Of a stretch of 15,781 nucleotides of DNA, positions 8,091 to 14,898 are shown piece by piece. A model generated the notes under the pieces. It ran no database searches, had not been told where the DNA came from, and saw nothing but the letters and a program-made list of their open reading frames with translations. Source of the DNA: Oscillospiraceae bacterium (GTDB lineage Bacteria; Bacillota; Clostridia; Oscillospirales; Ruminococcaceae). The stretch spans positions 1 to 15,781 of the forward strand of contig CAAGDT010000145.1 in assembly GCA_900768675.1 (NCBI GenBank), read 5' to 3'. The translations under genes and the position numbers were made by a program. Each line of letters opens with the position of its first letter. Within the stretch, counting starts at the first letter, position 1.

Positions 8091-8118
8091 TTTCTCTCCG
8101 CTTAAATGCGGAGAGAAA
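8091..8118 (+). promoter_or_regulatory. intercistronic 11-bp hairpin
   Basis: TTTCTCTCCGC (8091-8101) and GCGGAGAGAAA (8108-8118) form a perfect 11-bp stem with a TTAAAT loop, between the 831-aa protein and the first prepilin. No U-tract follows (GGCTGTTAAG), so it is not a standard terminator. It may be an mRNA processing or 3'-end protection element, or a partial attenuator that sets subunit ratios. An ATG at 8106 lies in its loop and right arm, which argues for the downstream start at 8142. Confidence 0.65.
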
Positions 8119-8141
8119 GGCTGTTAAGAAAGGAACACGCC

Positions 8142-9365
8142 ATGATTAAAAAAATTACTCAGCTTAAAAGGCGTAAGGGCTTTACCCTTGTTGAATGTAT
8201 TGTCGCAATAGCCGTATTCGCATTATTGACAGCTGTTATCCTTATGATACTTGCCAATGCACAGGCTCAGGCAACGAGATCAAGGGAATCGGAGGAGGAC
8301 CTTAACAACCTTGTTGAAAATGTTGTCGGCGACGACACTTATAAGAAGTACAGCGCCGCAAACTCAAATACCCTTACCCTTAATTTTGGCAGCGGAAAGA
8401 AATTCGAGATCACTTACGATACAGTAGCAGGCTATAAGAACTATGTTAAGTGCACAAGCGCAGGTTGCGGATATGTTGGCAACAATACCGACTTTATGTG
8501 CGGTAAATCTGTTGCGGATTTTTTAAATGACGGCAATGTATATACCTGTCCGAAGTGTGGTTCAGAAGTAACACAGACTCTGATCTGCGAGGGATGCCTT
8601 AACACAGGAAGCTACAACGATACTTCAAAGTTCGTTTGCAGTGCTGCAACAGGAAGCTATACCTGTCTTTCCTGCGGCGGCGGCAGCGTAAAGGGCGATG
8701 ATATTGATGACGCAGTAACCGCAGACGCAAACTTCAGAATAAGCGGTCTTAGTGCAAACTCTATCCGCTACGGAAAGGTTGACCTCCCAAAGGATACCAA
8801 GTCCCTTATCAACACCGGAGGCGTTGATTGCAGAGTAACTATTGAATATAATCACGCCTACGATAATTTAACCCTCCCGGGCGTTTACAAGATGACCTTC
8901 GACGGCTTTATGGGCGGCGCTCCTTCCTCGATAGACGTTTATCTGCCGCCATGGTATGTAATCGGCTCTCTTAAGACACCGGCGTCAAGCGGATATACCG
9001 CCACAGCATATCAGAACGACCTTTCAAGCAAGGACGTTACAGACTCGAACATGAGCCACATCAGAATAGACGCAAATTCCGGTAATCTTCCCGGCACGGT
9101 AGTTGTAGAGTTTACCCTTACCAACTATAAGAACAACTATTCCTTCGATTACGACTACCGTCAGCCCTACGATATAGACGGAAACGGATCGATGGACTCA
9201 ACAGAGCAGCAAACCTTCGGCCTTATAGGCTACTGGTTTAGAATCGGCAGCAACAGAAGCAGCGCTTATCCCACCCATAAGCAGGGCACTGACATTGTTA
9301 CAAGCGACAAGGTTACTTATGTCAGCCATCCCAGCGGTTTCTATACTGAACCGTCAAGTCCGTAA
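8142..9365 (+). CDS. cysteine-rich type IV prepilin with EF-hand-like loop
   Basis: This 407-aa prepilin has a class III signal: basic leader, cleavage at KG|FTLVE between G13 and F14, Glu at mature position 5 (E18) and a hydrophobic helix at about 14-38. The signal is cut by the prepilin peptidase at 10442-11503. The globular part is unusual. Residues 104-178 carry ten cysteines, including TCPKC (135-139), ICEGC (148-152) and TCLSC (174-178), resembling zinc-ribbon or rubredoxin knuckles. Residues 344-355 read DIDGNGSMDSTE, which fits a canonical 12-residue EF-hand or dockerin-type Ca loop. The ATG at 8142 has AAAGGA at good spacing; an in-frame ATG at 8106 would start inside a hairpin and give an extra 12 residues. 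It is far longer than a major pilin, so more likely a minor pilin or tip subunit. Confidence 0.85.
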   Translation: MIKKITQLKRRKGFTLVECIVAIAVFALLTAVILMILANAQAQATRSRESEEDLNNLVENVVGDDTYKKYSAANSNTLTLNFGSGKKFEITYDTVAGYKNYVKCTSAGCGYVGNNTDFMCGKSVADFLNDGNVYTCPKCGSEVTQTLICEGCLNTGSYNDTSKFVCSAATGSYTCLSCGGGSVKGDDIDDAVTADANFRISGLSANSIRYGKVDLPKDTKSLINTGGVDCRVTIEYNHAYDNLTLPGVYKMTFDGFMGGAPSSIDVYLPPWYVIGSLKTPASSGYTATAYQNDLSSKDVTDSNMSHIRIDANSGNLPGTVVVEFTLTNYKNNYSFDYDYRQPYDIDGNGSMDSTEQQTFGLIGYWFRIGSNRSSAYPTHKQGTDIVTSDKVTYVSHPSGFYTEPSSP

Positions 9366-9377
9366 GGAGGGATAGTA

Positions 9378-10331
9378 ATGACAAGTATGTTAAGACGGGT
9401 TAAAAGCCGTAAGGGCTTTACCCTTACAGAGCTTATCGTAGTAATAGCTATCGTTGGTCTGCTTATGATATGCGTTACAGCCTTTGTCGGCCCGATAAGA
9501 CAGATGGTTAAGAATACTACTGCGGATACCGACGCTATCACAATCAACGAAATTGCAGGAGATTATATCGAAAGGCGTCTTGCTTATTCGGACTGCATCA
9601 AGATTTACCTTGCTTCAAACGCTGACCCGACAAACGCTACCTTAGCGAACGCTTACAGCATGATGCAGGGTTACAGAAGCGCAAACGATACAACGGGTAT
9701 GCTTATTTTCAAGATGATTGACGATTCAAGCGACCCGAGAAGCAACACATACAGAATGTATGATGTTCCGATTAAGGCAGCCGGCTCTTCAAGCTATATC
9801 AGCAGCTATACATCGGCAACAGGAGTAACACTCCCCACAAGTCCGGTGTTTGCAGAGGACTATTACGGAAGATATCAGCACATTTTCCTGTTTGACCCCG
9901 AGTCCTACAAGGGCGGTACAGATAAGCAGTTCAATATGTCTGTAAACGTTGTAAAGGGCAAGGCGTTCCTTAATTTCGACATTTATTCCTACTATTTCGA
10001 TACCAACTCAGCAGGAAATCTTGAGCCAAAGAGCGGAACTAAAAGTACGCTGGAAAAGTTCTATGAGAACAAAATTGACCCGCTGACCAACACAGACGAC
10101 GGAATTTCCGCACTGGCGACGGACAAAACAGCCTACGAGCATGTTTCCTTTGAGCTTCAGAATATCGGTATTTCCACCGTAAAGGCTACTACAACTGTCG
10201 GCGGAATCACCGTTGAGGAAGAGGTTGGCGTACCGAAGCTTGTAAACAGCTATTTTGTGGGCGAAGGCGACGATATTGTAATTTTCTACAATGTAAAGAG
10301 CTACAGCCCCACAGTATTCCCTCCCGCATAA
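9378..10331 (+). CDS. type IV prepilin, large minor-pilin type
   Basis: This 317-aa prepilin has basic leader residues 1-13, cleavage at KG|FTLTE (G13/F14), the conserved Glu at mature position 5 (E18) and a hydrophobic helix to about residue 38. A polar continuation helix leads into a mainly beta globular domain with only two cysteines (C32, C73). AGGAGGG lies about seven bases before the ATG, and the gap to the preceding prepilin stop is 12 bases, so the two are likely co-translated. Length and lack of a C-terminal disulfide pair make it unlike a short major pilin; a PilW/GspJ-type minor pilin is the best guess. It is the last gene of the operon. Confidence 0.85.
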   Translation: MTSMLRRVKSRKGFTLTELIVVIAIVGLLMICVTAFVGPIRQMVKNTTADTDAITINEIAGDYIERRLAYSDCIKIYLASNADPTNATLANAYSMMQGYRSANDTTGMLIFKMIDDSSDPRSNTYRMYDVPIKAAGSSSYISSYTSATGVTLPTSPVFAEDYYGRYQHIFLFDPESYKGGTDKQFNMSVNVVKGKAFLNFDIYSYYFDTNSAGNLEPKSGTKSTLEKFYENKIDPLTNTDDGISALATDKTAYEHVSFELQNIGISTVKATTTVGGITVEEEVGVPKLVNSYFVGEGDDIVIFYNVKSYSPTVFPPA

Positions 10332-10344
10332 AATCACACCAAAA

Positions 10345-10386
10345 ACACCCGACGCCTGACGGCGAAGAGCCGCCCGGGTCGGGTGT
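10345..10386 (-). terminator. terminator of the prepilin peptidase gene, maybe bidirectional
   Basis: ACACCCGAC (10345-10353) and GTCGGGTGT (10378-10386) pair in a 9-bp stem whose loop holds an inner CGGC-GAAGA-GCCG hairpin. Read on the minus strand it ends in TTTTTGGTGTGATTTT, a fitting U-tract, 56 bases past the peptidase stop. On the plus strand it can fold too but lacks a U-run. Confidence 0.7.
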
Positions 10387-10392
10387 GAATAG

Positions 10393-10431
10393 TGATTAGC
10401 ATACAGAGAACAAAAGTCTGCGTGCTAATCA
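10393..10431 (+). terminator. second convergent hairpin, possible end of the pilus operon
   Basis: TGATTAGCA (10393-10401) and TGCTAATCA (10423-10431) form a 9-bp stem with an inner CAGA/TCTG pairing. It is followed on the plus strand by GTATTTAATATT, a weak U-rich tail. Together with the hairpin at 10345-10386 it probably stops transcription from the plus-strand operon before it enters the convergent peptidase gene. Confidence 0.45.
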
Positions 10432-10441
10432 GTATTTAATA

Positions 10442-11503
10442 TTACATAAGTCCCAGATACCACTTGATGATTGCCGCTCCGAACAGATATCCTACGGCAA
10501 TTCCAACGGAAAGGTAGGGCCCGAAAACTATCTGTTTCTTGCAGGACACGCTTTTTACCTTCTCGTTTTCAATCACAATCGAAATTCCGTACTTGCTTAC
10601 ATCGGAAAGCTCAGCGTCAAGCATCTCGTTAAGCGCCCCGATGTCAGGCTTCTGGCTCCAGCACTTTTCGTCGATACATTCCGGCTCAATATCGGATTTG
10701 CCCTTGAAAATGCTGCCGTAAACTGCGTCGGTCTTGCCCTCAAGGACGTAAGCTCCCGCTTCTTTTTGTGCAGCATACCATTTCTCCGCGATTTCCTTTG
10801 ACTTTTCAGCTGCAAGCTGCTTTGTACTTTTAGGTGCAGAAGCAAGGCTTATACCGCCGCCGATTGCTCCTAAAACAATTCCGATAGCTGCGGCGGGTAC
10901 AACGTTCCAGCCCAGCAGCAGACCTGCACCGGCCATAAGCTGAACGTCTCCGCCTCCCATAGCTCCGAAAAGAGCAAGAATTGCAAAGGGAACGCCCACA
11001 ACAGCCATTCCGATAAGATGTTCGTACCAGGGCATATCGCCGGTAAATACAGAAATAATGGTAGCAGCAACGCCAAGCAGGAATACAATCAGACTGCACC
11101 CATAGGGAATTTCCATATAGTCAATATCAATTCCGCTGGCAACCACAAGGGCGGAGATAAGAATAAATGCAAAAATAAGCTGATAGGAAATACCGAGAGC
11201 AACCGTTGCAAGAGTAAACATAAGGGCGGTTGTAAGCTCCACAATCCAGTAGCGGGGAGAAATCTTTGCCTTGCAGAAGCGGCATTTTCCGCCTAAGAAT
11301 ATGTAGCTGAAAATCGGTATAAGGTCAATGTTCTTAAGCTGCTTTCCGCAGCTCATACAGTGGCTCCTGTTCACAACGATGGACTCCTTACGGGGAACAC
11401 GGAGAATAACAACGTTGAGAAAGCTGCCGATAACAGCGCCGAGAACGAATGCCATAACCAGAAAGGTTATTGTATAGGGCAGAGGCAGTTCAAACAGATT
11501 CAT
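10442..11503 (-). CDS. pilD: prepilin peptidase (type IV leader peptidase, A24 family)
   Basis: This 353-aa integral membrane aspartic protease cleaves prepilin leaders after Gly and usually N-methylates the new N-terminus. GSFLNVVILR (26-35) is the family signature. Two CxxC pairs (C49/C52 and C74/C77) form the zinc site of the cytosolic methylase-type domain. Catalytic aspartates are D126 (SGIDIDYMEIP) and D186 (GGGD). Membrane helices occupy most of 86-222 and 328-348. Unlike typical 250-290-aa enzymes, a charged soluble stretch of about 100 residues (224-326) sits in the cytosolic loop before the final VFGPYLSVG helix. AAAGGA lies 11 bases upstream of the ATG. It is transcribed against the pilus genes from its own promoter, and the natural substrates are the two prepilins at 8142 and 9378. 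Confidence 0.92.
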   Translation of the reverse strand: MNLFELPLPYTITFLVMAFVLGAVIGSFLNVVILRVPRKESIVVNRSHCMSCGKQLKNIDLIPIFSYIFLGGKCRFCKAKISPRYWIVELTTALMFTLATVALGISYQLIFAFILISALVVASGIDIDYMEIPYGCSLIVFLLGVAATIISVFTGDMPWYEHLIGMAVVGVPFAILALFGAMGGGDVQLMAGAGLLLGWNVVPAAAIGIVLGAIGGGISLASAPKSTKQLAAEKSKEIAEKWYAAQKEAGAYVLEGKTDAVYGSIFKGKSDIEPECIDEKCWSQKPDIGALNEMLDAELSDVSKYGISIVIENEKVKSVSCKKQIVFGPYLSVGIAVGYLFGAAIIKWYLGLM

Positions 11504-11552
11504 ATTTGTACCATTCCTTTCCCGCGGGTAGTACTGCGGTATGTTTTAGTCT

Positions 11553-11581
11553 ATTGTAGCACAAAAAGAAGTTAATATCAA
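11553..11581 (-). promoter_or_regulatory. SigA promoter of the prepilin peptidase gene
   Basis: On the minus strand, TTGATA (11581-11576), a 17-base spacer and TACAAT (11558-11553) form a good promoter with an extended TGC before the -10. Start near 11546 gives a leader of about 43 bases. No equally good promoter is seen for the divergent pilB. Confidence 0.75.
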
Positions 11582-11642
11582 CTGTTTTCAGTTGTCTTAT
11601 AAAAAATAATGTTTACATCTTTATAAAGTTGGAGGTTAACGA

Positions 11643-13328
11643 ATGAAAAACGTCCCTATTGGTCAGATTCTTCTCGAAAACGGCTACATTACAAAGCAGC
11701 ATCTTGAAGATGCTCTTGTAAAGCAGAAGGAAACCGGCAAAAAGCTGGGCGATATGCTGCTTGATTTAGGCTATGTTTCCGAGACGCAGCTCGCACAGGC
11801 GCTTTCCCAGAGGTTAAAGGTTCCCTTTATCGACCTTACAACCACAAAAATCGAAAGTGAAGCCGTTAAGAAAATTCCTGAGGCAGTCGCAAAGAAAAAC
11901 ACGGTTATTGCCTTTAAAATCAACAACGGCAGACTTTACGTCGCAACTAATGACCCTGTAAACTTCTACATTTTTGAAGAGCTTAAAATCCAGACCGGTA
12001 TGGAAATTCACGCCATGCTGGCAACCAAGTCCTCCATAACCGAGGCAATCGGCAAGGCTTACTCCGCAAATACCGTTTCTAACGTTATGAATGATATTGA
12101 TAAGGAGTACGACGCCAACGAAGCTCTTATGGAGCAGGAGGACGAGTCCGAAGAAAGAATTGATAACGCTCCTGTTGTAAAGCTTGTAAACACTATTATC
12201 GAATCCGCATACAGAGACAGAGCGTCGGATATTCATATCGAGCCCTTTAAGGACAGAACAAGAATCCGTTACCGTATCGACGGCGAGTGCGTTGAGAGAA
12301 TGGCTGTAAAGCCCGCCGTACATAACTCCCTTATCACCCGTATCAAAATCCTGGGCGGTATGAATATCGCCGAAAGACGTATCCCTCTTGACGGACGTTC
12401 AAGTGCCGTTATCGACGGAGTTACACAGGACCTTCGTATTTCTACGATTCCTACCGTTTACGGCGAAAAGTGCGTTATCCGTCTTCTTGCAACAGGCGAC
12501 GAAAAGGCAAGAAAGATTACCGAGCTTGGTATGACGGACTACAACTACGAAATGTTCAAGCAGATTATCCGCTGTCCTAACGGCGTTATGCTTGTAACAG
12601 GACCTACAGGTTCAGGTAAGTCCACAACCCTTTACGCAACCTTAGGCGAGCTTTCAAAGCCTAACGTAAACATAGTTACAGCAGAAGACCCTGTCGAAAA
12701 GAAAATCGACGGCGTAAACCAGTGCCAGATGAACGAAAAGGCAGGCATGACCTTCGCAGCAGCTCTTCGTTCTATCTTACGTCAGGACCCTGATATAGTA
12801 ATGGTCGGAGAAATCCGTGACGGCGAAACCGCCGACATCGCTATCCGTGCCGCTATCACAGGACACCTTGTGCTTTCAACCCTGCATACAAACGACGCAG
12901 CTTCAACAATTCTCCGTCTTGTAGATATGGGCGTTGCACCCTACATGGTTGCTTCCTCACTTGTCGGCGTTATAGCACAGCGACTTGTTAAGCTTCTCTG
13001 TCCCGCCTGCCGCGAAAAAATACTCCTTACAGACCCTGCGGATTTAAGACTTGTTGGCAAGACAGAGCCTGTTGAAATCTATCAGCACCATATCGGCGGC
13101 TGCCGTGAATGTCACTACACAGGCTATAAGGGCAGAACCGCTATTCACGAAATCATTGTTTCCACCAACGACATCAAGGAGCTTATTTCCAGAAACGCTA
13201 CCGCTGAGGAAATCGGTAAGCAGGCGAGAAAGAACGGAACAAAGCTGCTTCGTGACAACGTAACGGATATGGTTTTAGAGGGCAGAACTACCATGGATGA
13301 GCTTGTAAAGGCTACATACTCGGTATAA
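11643..13328 (+). CDS. pilB: type IV pilus extension ATPase PilB
   Basis: This 561-aa cytosolic hexameric GspE/PilB-family motor powers pilin addition through PilC. Residues 5-57 are two tandem 24-residue MshEN-type motifs separated by five residues (IGQILLENGY..., LGDMLLDLGY...), the fold that binds c-di-GMP in MshE. Residues 175-310 form the N2 domain (SDIHIEPF). The ATPase core shows Walker A GPTGSGKST (320-328), Asp box AEDPVE (347-352), Walker B DIVMVGEIRD (384-393) and His box HLVLSTLHTND (408-418). A tetracysteine zinc site is formed by CPAC (453-456) and CREC (487-490). GGAGG precedes the ATG by seven bases. pilT follows after 24 bases. The upstream promoter is unclear, possibly in the AT-rich 11585-11630. 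Confidence 0.95.
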   Translation: MKNVPIGQILLENGYITKQHLEDALVKQKETGKKLGDMLLDLGYVSETQLAQALSQRLKVPFIDLTTTKIESEAVKKIPEAVAKKNTVIAFKINNGRLYVATNDPVNFYIFEELKIQTGMEIHAMLATKSSITEAIGKAYSANTVSNVMNDIDKEYDANEALMEQEDESEERIDNAPVVKLVNTIIESAYRDRASDIHIEPFKDRTRIRYRIDGECVERMAVKPAVHNSLITRIKILGGMNIAERRIPLDGRSSAVIDGVTQDLRISTIPTVYGEKCVIRLLATGDEKARKITELGMTDYNYEMFKQIIRCPNGVMLVTGPTGSGKSTTLYATLGELSKPNVNIVTAEDPVEKKIDGVNQCQMNEKAGMTFAAALRSILRQDPDIVMVGEIRDGETADIAIRAAITGHLVLSTLHTNDAASTILRLVDMGVAPYMVASSLVGVIAQRLVKLLCPACREKILLTDPADLRLVGKTEPVEIYQHHIGGCRECHYTGYKGRTAIHEIIVSTNDIKELISRNATAEEIGKQARKNGTKLLRDNVTDMVLEGRTTMDELVKATYSV

Positions 13329-13352
13329 CGGAATAGTAAGGAGAATAAAAAT

Positions 13353-14426
13353 ATGACTAATACAATTGATATTAATCAGATACTTGATGAAGTAAGAGAA
13401 AGAGGAGCTTCCGACCTTCACTTTACAGCAGGTCTTCCGCCCATTATCCGTCTGCACGGTAATATCGTAAAGGTTTCCGGCTATCCGGACTGCACCGAGC
13501 CGATTATCGTAAACGTAATCAACCAGATTACCTCTATAAAGCACAAGCAGACCATTCAGAAGGGTCTCGACGCCGACTTCTCCTACGTTTCCGCTTCCGG
13601 TCACCGTCACCGTGTCAATGTTTACAGACAGCGTGGTTATCACGCCGTTGCTATGCGTCTTTTAAGAAACGATATTCCTACCTTAAAGGACCTTTTCCTC
13701 CCGCCTATTCTCGGCGATTTCGCCCTTAAGCCCCGTGGACTTGTTCTTGTAACAGGACCTACAGGTTCAGGTAAATCCACAACTCTTGCGGCTATGATTG
13801 ACCATATCAACCGCCAGAAGAACTGCCACATCATAACAATCGAGGACCCTATCGAGTACCTCCACAACCACAAGCAGTCCATGCTTAACCAGCGTGAGGT
13901 AGGCGTTGACGTTGACAGCTTCGCAGGCGCTCTGAGAGCTGCACTTCGTGAAGACCCTGACGTTATCCTGGTAGGAGAAATGCGTGACTTTGAGACAATC
14001 AACGCAGCAGTAACCGCCGCTGAAACAGGACACCTTGTACTTTCGACCCTGCATACAACCGGCGCTGCTGAAACCCTGGACCGTATTATCGACGTTTACC
14101 CGCCTCACTCCCAGGGACAGATTCGTTCTCAGCTTGCAAACTCCATGGTAGGCGTTATTTCTCAGACGCTTTGCGCTACCACCGATGGAAAGGGACGTAT
14201 TGCAGCCCTTGAGATTATGGCTGCTACCGACCCGATAAGAGCTATGATTCGTGAGGGTAAGATATTCCAGATTCCCAGCGCTATTGCAACAGGTAAGGCT
14301 GCGGGAATGTTCTCCCTCGACCAGGACCTTGCAAGACTCGTAAGAAACGGAAAGATTACCGAAGAACTGGCGCTTTCCCGCTGCCAGGATCCTGCGGAGT
14401 TCAAGAGATTCCTTACTATGGGTTAA
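13353..14426 (+). CDS. pilT: type IV pilus retraction ATPase PilT
   Basis: This 357-aa cytosolic hexameric ATPase drives pilus disassembly, giving retraction, twitching or DNA uptake. Domains are an N-terminal PAS-like part (about 1-105, GASDLHF at 18-24) and a RecA-like core. The core has Walker A GPTGSGKST (135-143), Asp box IEDPIEYL (163-170), Walker B DVILVGEMRD (203-212) and His box HLVLSTLHTTGAAET (227-241). PIRAMIREG (294-302) corresponds to the AIRNLIREG motif that marks PilT over PilB, and there is no MshEN domain or tetracysteine site. AAGGAG lies nine bases before the ATG. It is co-transcribed with pilB and closed by the terminator at 14433-14458. Its presence implies a dynamic, retractable pilus rather than a static pseudopilus. 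Confidence 0.95.
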   Translation: MTNTIDINQILDEVRERGASDLHFTAGLPPIIRLHGNIVKVSGYPDCTEPIIVNVINQITSIKHKQTIQKGLDADFSYVSASGHRHRVNVYRQRGYHAVAMRLLRNDIPTLKDLFLPPILGDFALKPRGLVLVTGPTGSGKSTTLAAMIDHINRQKNCHIITIEDPIEYLHNHKQSMLNQREVGVDVDSFAGALRAALREDPDVILVGEMRDFETINAAVTAAETGHLVLSTLHTTGAAETLDRIIDVYPPHSQGQIRSQLANSMVGVISQTLCATTDGKGRIAALEIMAATDPIRAMIREGKIFQIPSAIATGKAAGMFSLDQDLARLVRNGKITEELALSRCQDPAEFKRFLTMG

Positions 14427-14432
14427 TAAGAA

Positions 14433-14458
14433 AAAAGGGCTGCTGCGGCAGCCCTTTT
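14433..14458 (+). terminator. intrinsic terminator of pilB-pilT
   Basis: GGGCTGC (14437-14443) and GCAGCCC (14448-14454) form a stem with loop TGCG. It is extended by an A-tract (14433-14436) facing TTTT (14455-14458) and followed by GTT. It starts six bases after the pilT stop codon. Confidence 0.93.
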
Positions 14459-14483
14459 GTTATGCTGAGAGCTTCTGAGATAT

Positions 14484-14556
14484 GAGAGTTTTGAGCCAAG
14501 GGGGCTGCCCGCCCCAAGAAAGCAGAGAGATTTGAGCCAAGGGGGCTGCCCGCCCC
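14484..14556 (+). repeat. tandem duplication of the left hairpin of copy B
   Basis: Positions 14484-14515 and 14525-14556 match at 31 of 32 bases with a 41-base period. Both read GAGAG, one variable base, TTTGAGCC and the start of the hairpin. The first unit breaks off inside the closing arm of the hairpin, so it is a truncated duplicate. Confidence 0.8.
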
Positions 14557-14847
14557 CTTGACCCCCGGCAAGCGCAACGGCGCTTGACCCGATTGAAGCT
14601 TGATTACTGCATTTGCTTATAGGGGAACTGTGGGCGTACATTCGCAGTTTTTGTGGGCTGAATTGCTTTTGAGCGGTTTTGCTTAATTGATAAGTAACGA
14701 TTATCGCTGTTCTTTCATTCTGTTCTGAACACCCGCCCCTACACCGCGAAGCGTCTGAAAGTTTTCCGCGCAGCTTGCTGCGATCCCTTCTTACAAAAGG
14801 GCTGAAAATCTATTTTCTCTTATTTCTCTCTGTTCTCTTTTCTCTTA
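14484..14847 (+). repeat. dispersed structured repeat, copy B
   Basis: This is the same element as 1-381, in the same orientation, and contains no convincing gene. It holds the first hairpin (CAAGGGGGC/GCCCCCTTG, 14538-14560), the second hairpin (CAAGCGC/GCGCTTG, 14569-14586), the 27-bp core identical to copy A (14592-14618), ACATTCGCAG (14638-14647) and TTTGCTTAAT near 14678. A GCGAAGCG-CTGAAAG segment follows, then hairpins (14769-14782 and 14785-14801) and a pyrimidine-rich right end (14804-14847). Copy A is about 45 bases longer between the ACATTCGCAG block and the TTTGCTTAAT segment. The left side carries an extra partial copy of the first hairpin (see 14484-14556). Confidence 0.75.
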
Positions 14848-14852
14848 CACAA

Positions 14853-14890
14853 AAACAGGCTGTTGCAGCGTACACTGTAACAGCCTGTTT
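14853..14890 (-). terminator. intrinsic terminator of the citrate synthase gene
   Basis: AAACAGGCTGTT (14853-14864) and AACAGCCTGTTT (14879-14890) form a perfect 12-bp stem with an inner CAG/CTG pairing. On the minus strand the transcript ends in TTTTTGTGTAA. It lies eight bases past the stop codon at 14899. Confidence 0.85.
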
Positions 14891-14898
14891 CATCACGT

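Noticed and set aside
8106..8141. Earlier start for the Cys-rich prepilin at 8106
   Set aside because: It begins in the loop of a perfect hairpin, while 8142 has an AAAGGA site and gives a normal-length prepilin leader.
11814..12323. 169-codon open frame on the minus strand
   Set aside because: It is antisense to the N-terminal half of pilB, which has unmistakable motifs.
13275..13643. 122-codon open frame on the minus strand
   Set aside because: It is antisense to the pilB end and pilT start, with no supported start or family signal.
14423..14641. 72-codon minus-strand open frame in the repeat
   Set aside because: It crosses the pilT terminator and the GC hairpins of copy B; its Gly/Pro/Ala-rich product reflects the stem sequences, not a gene.
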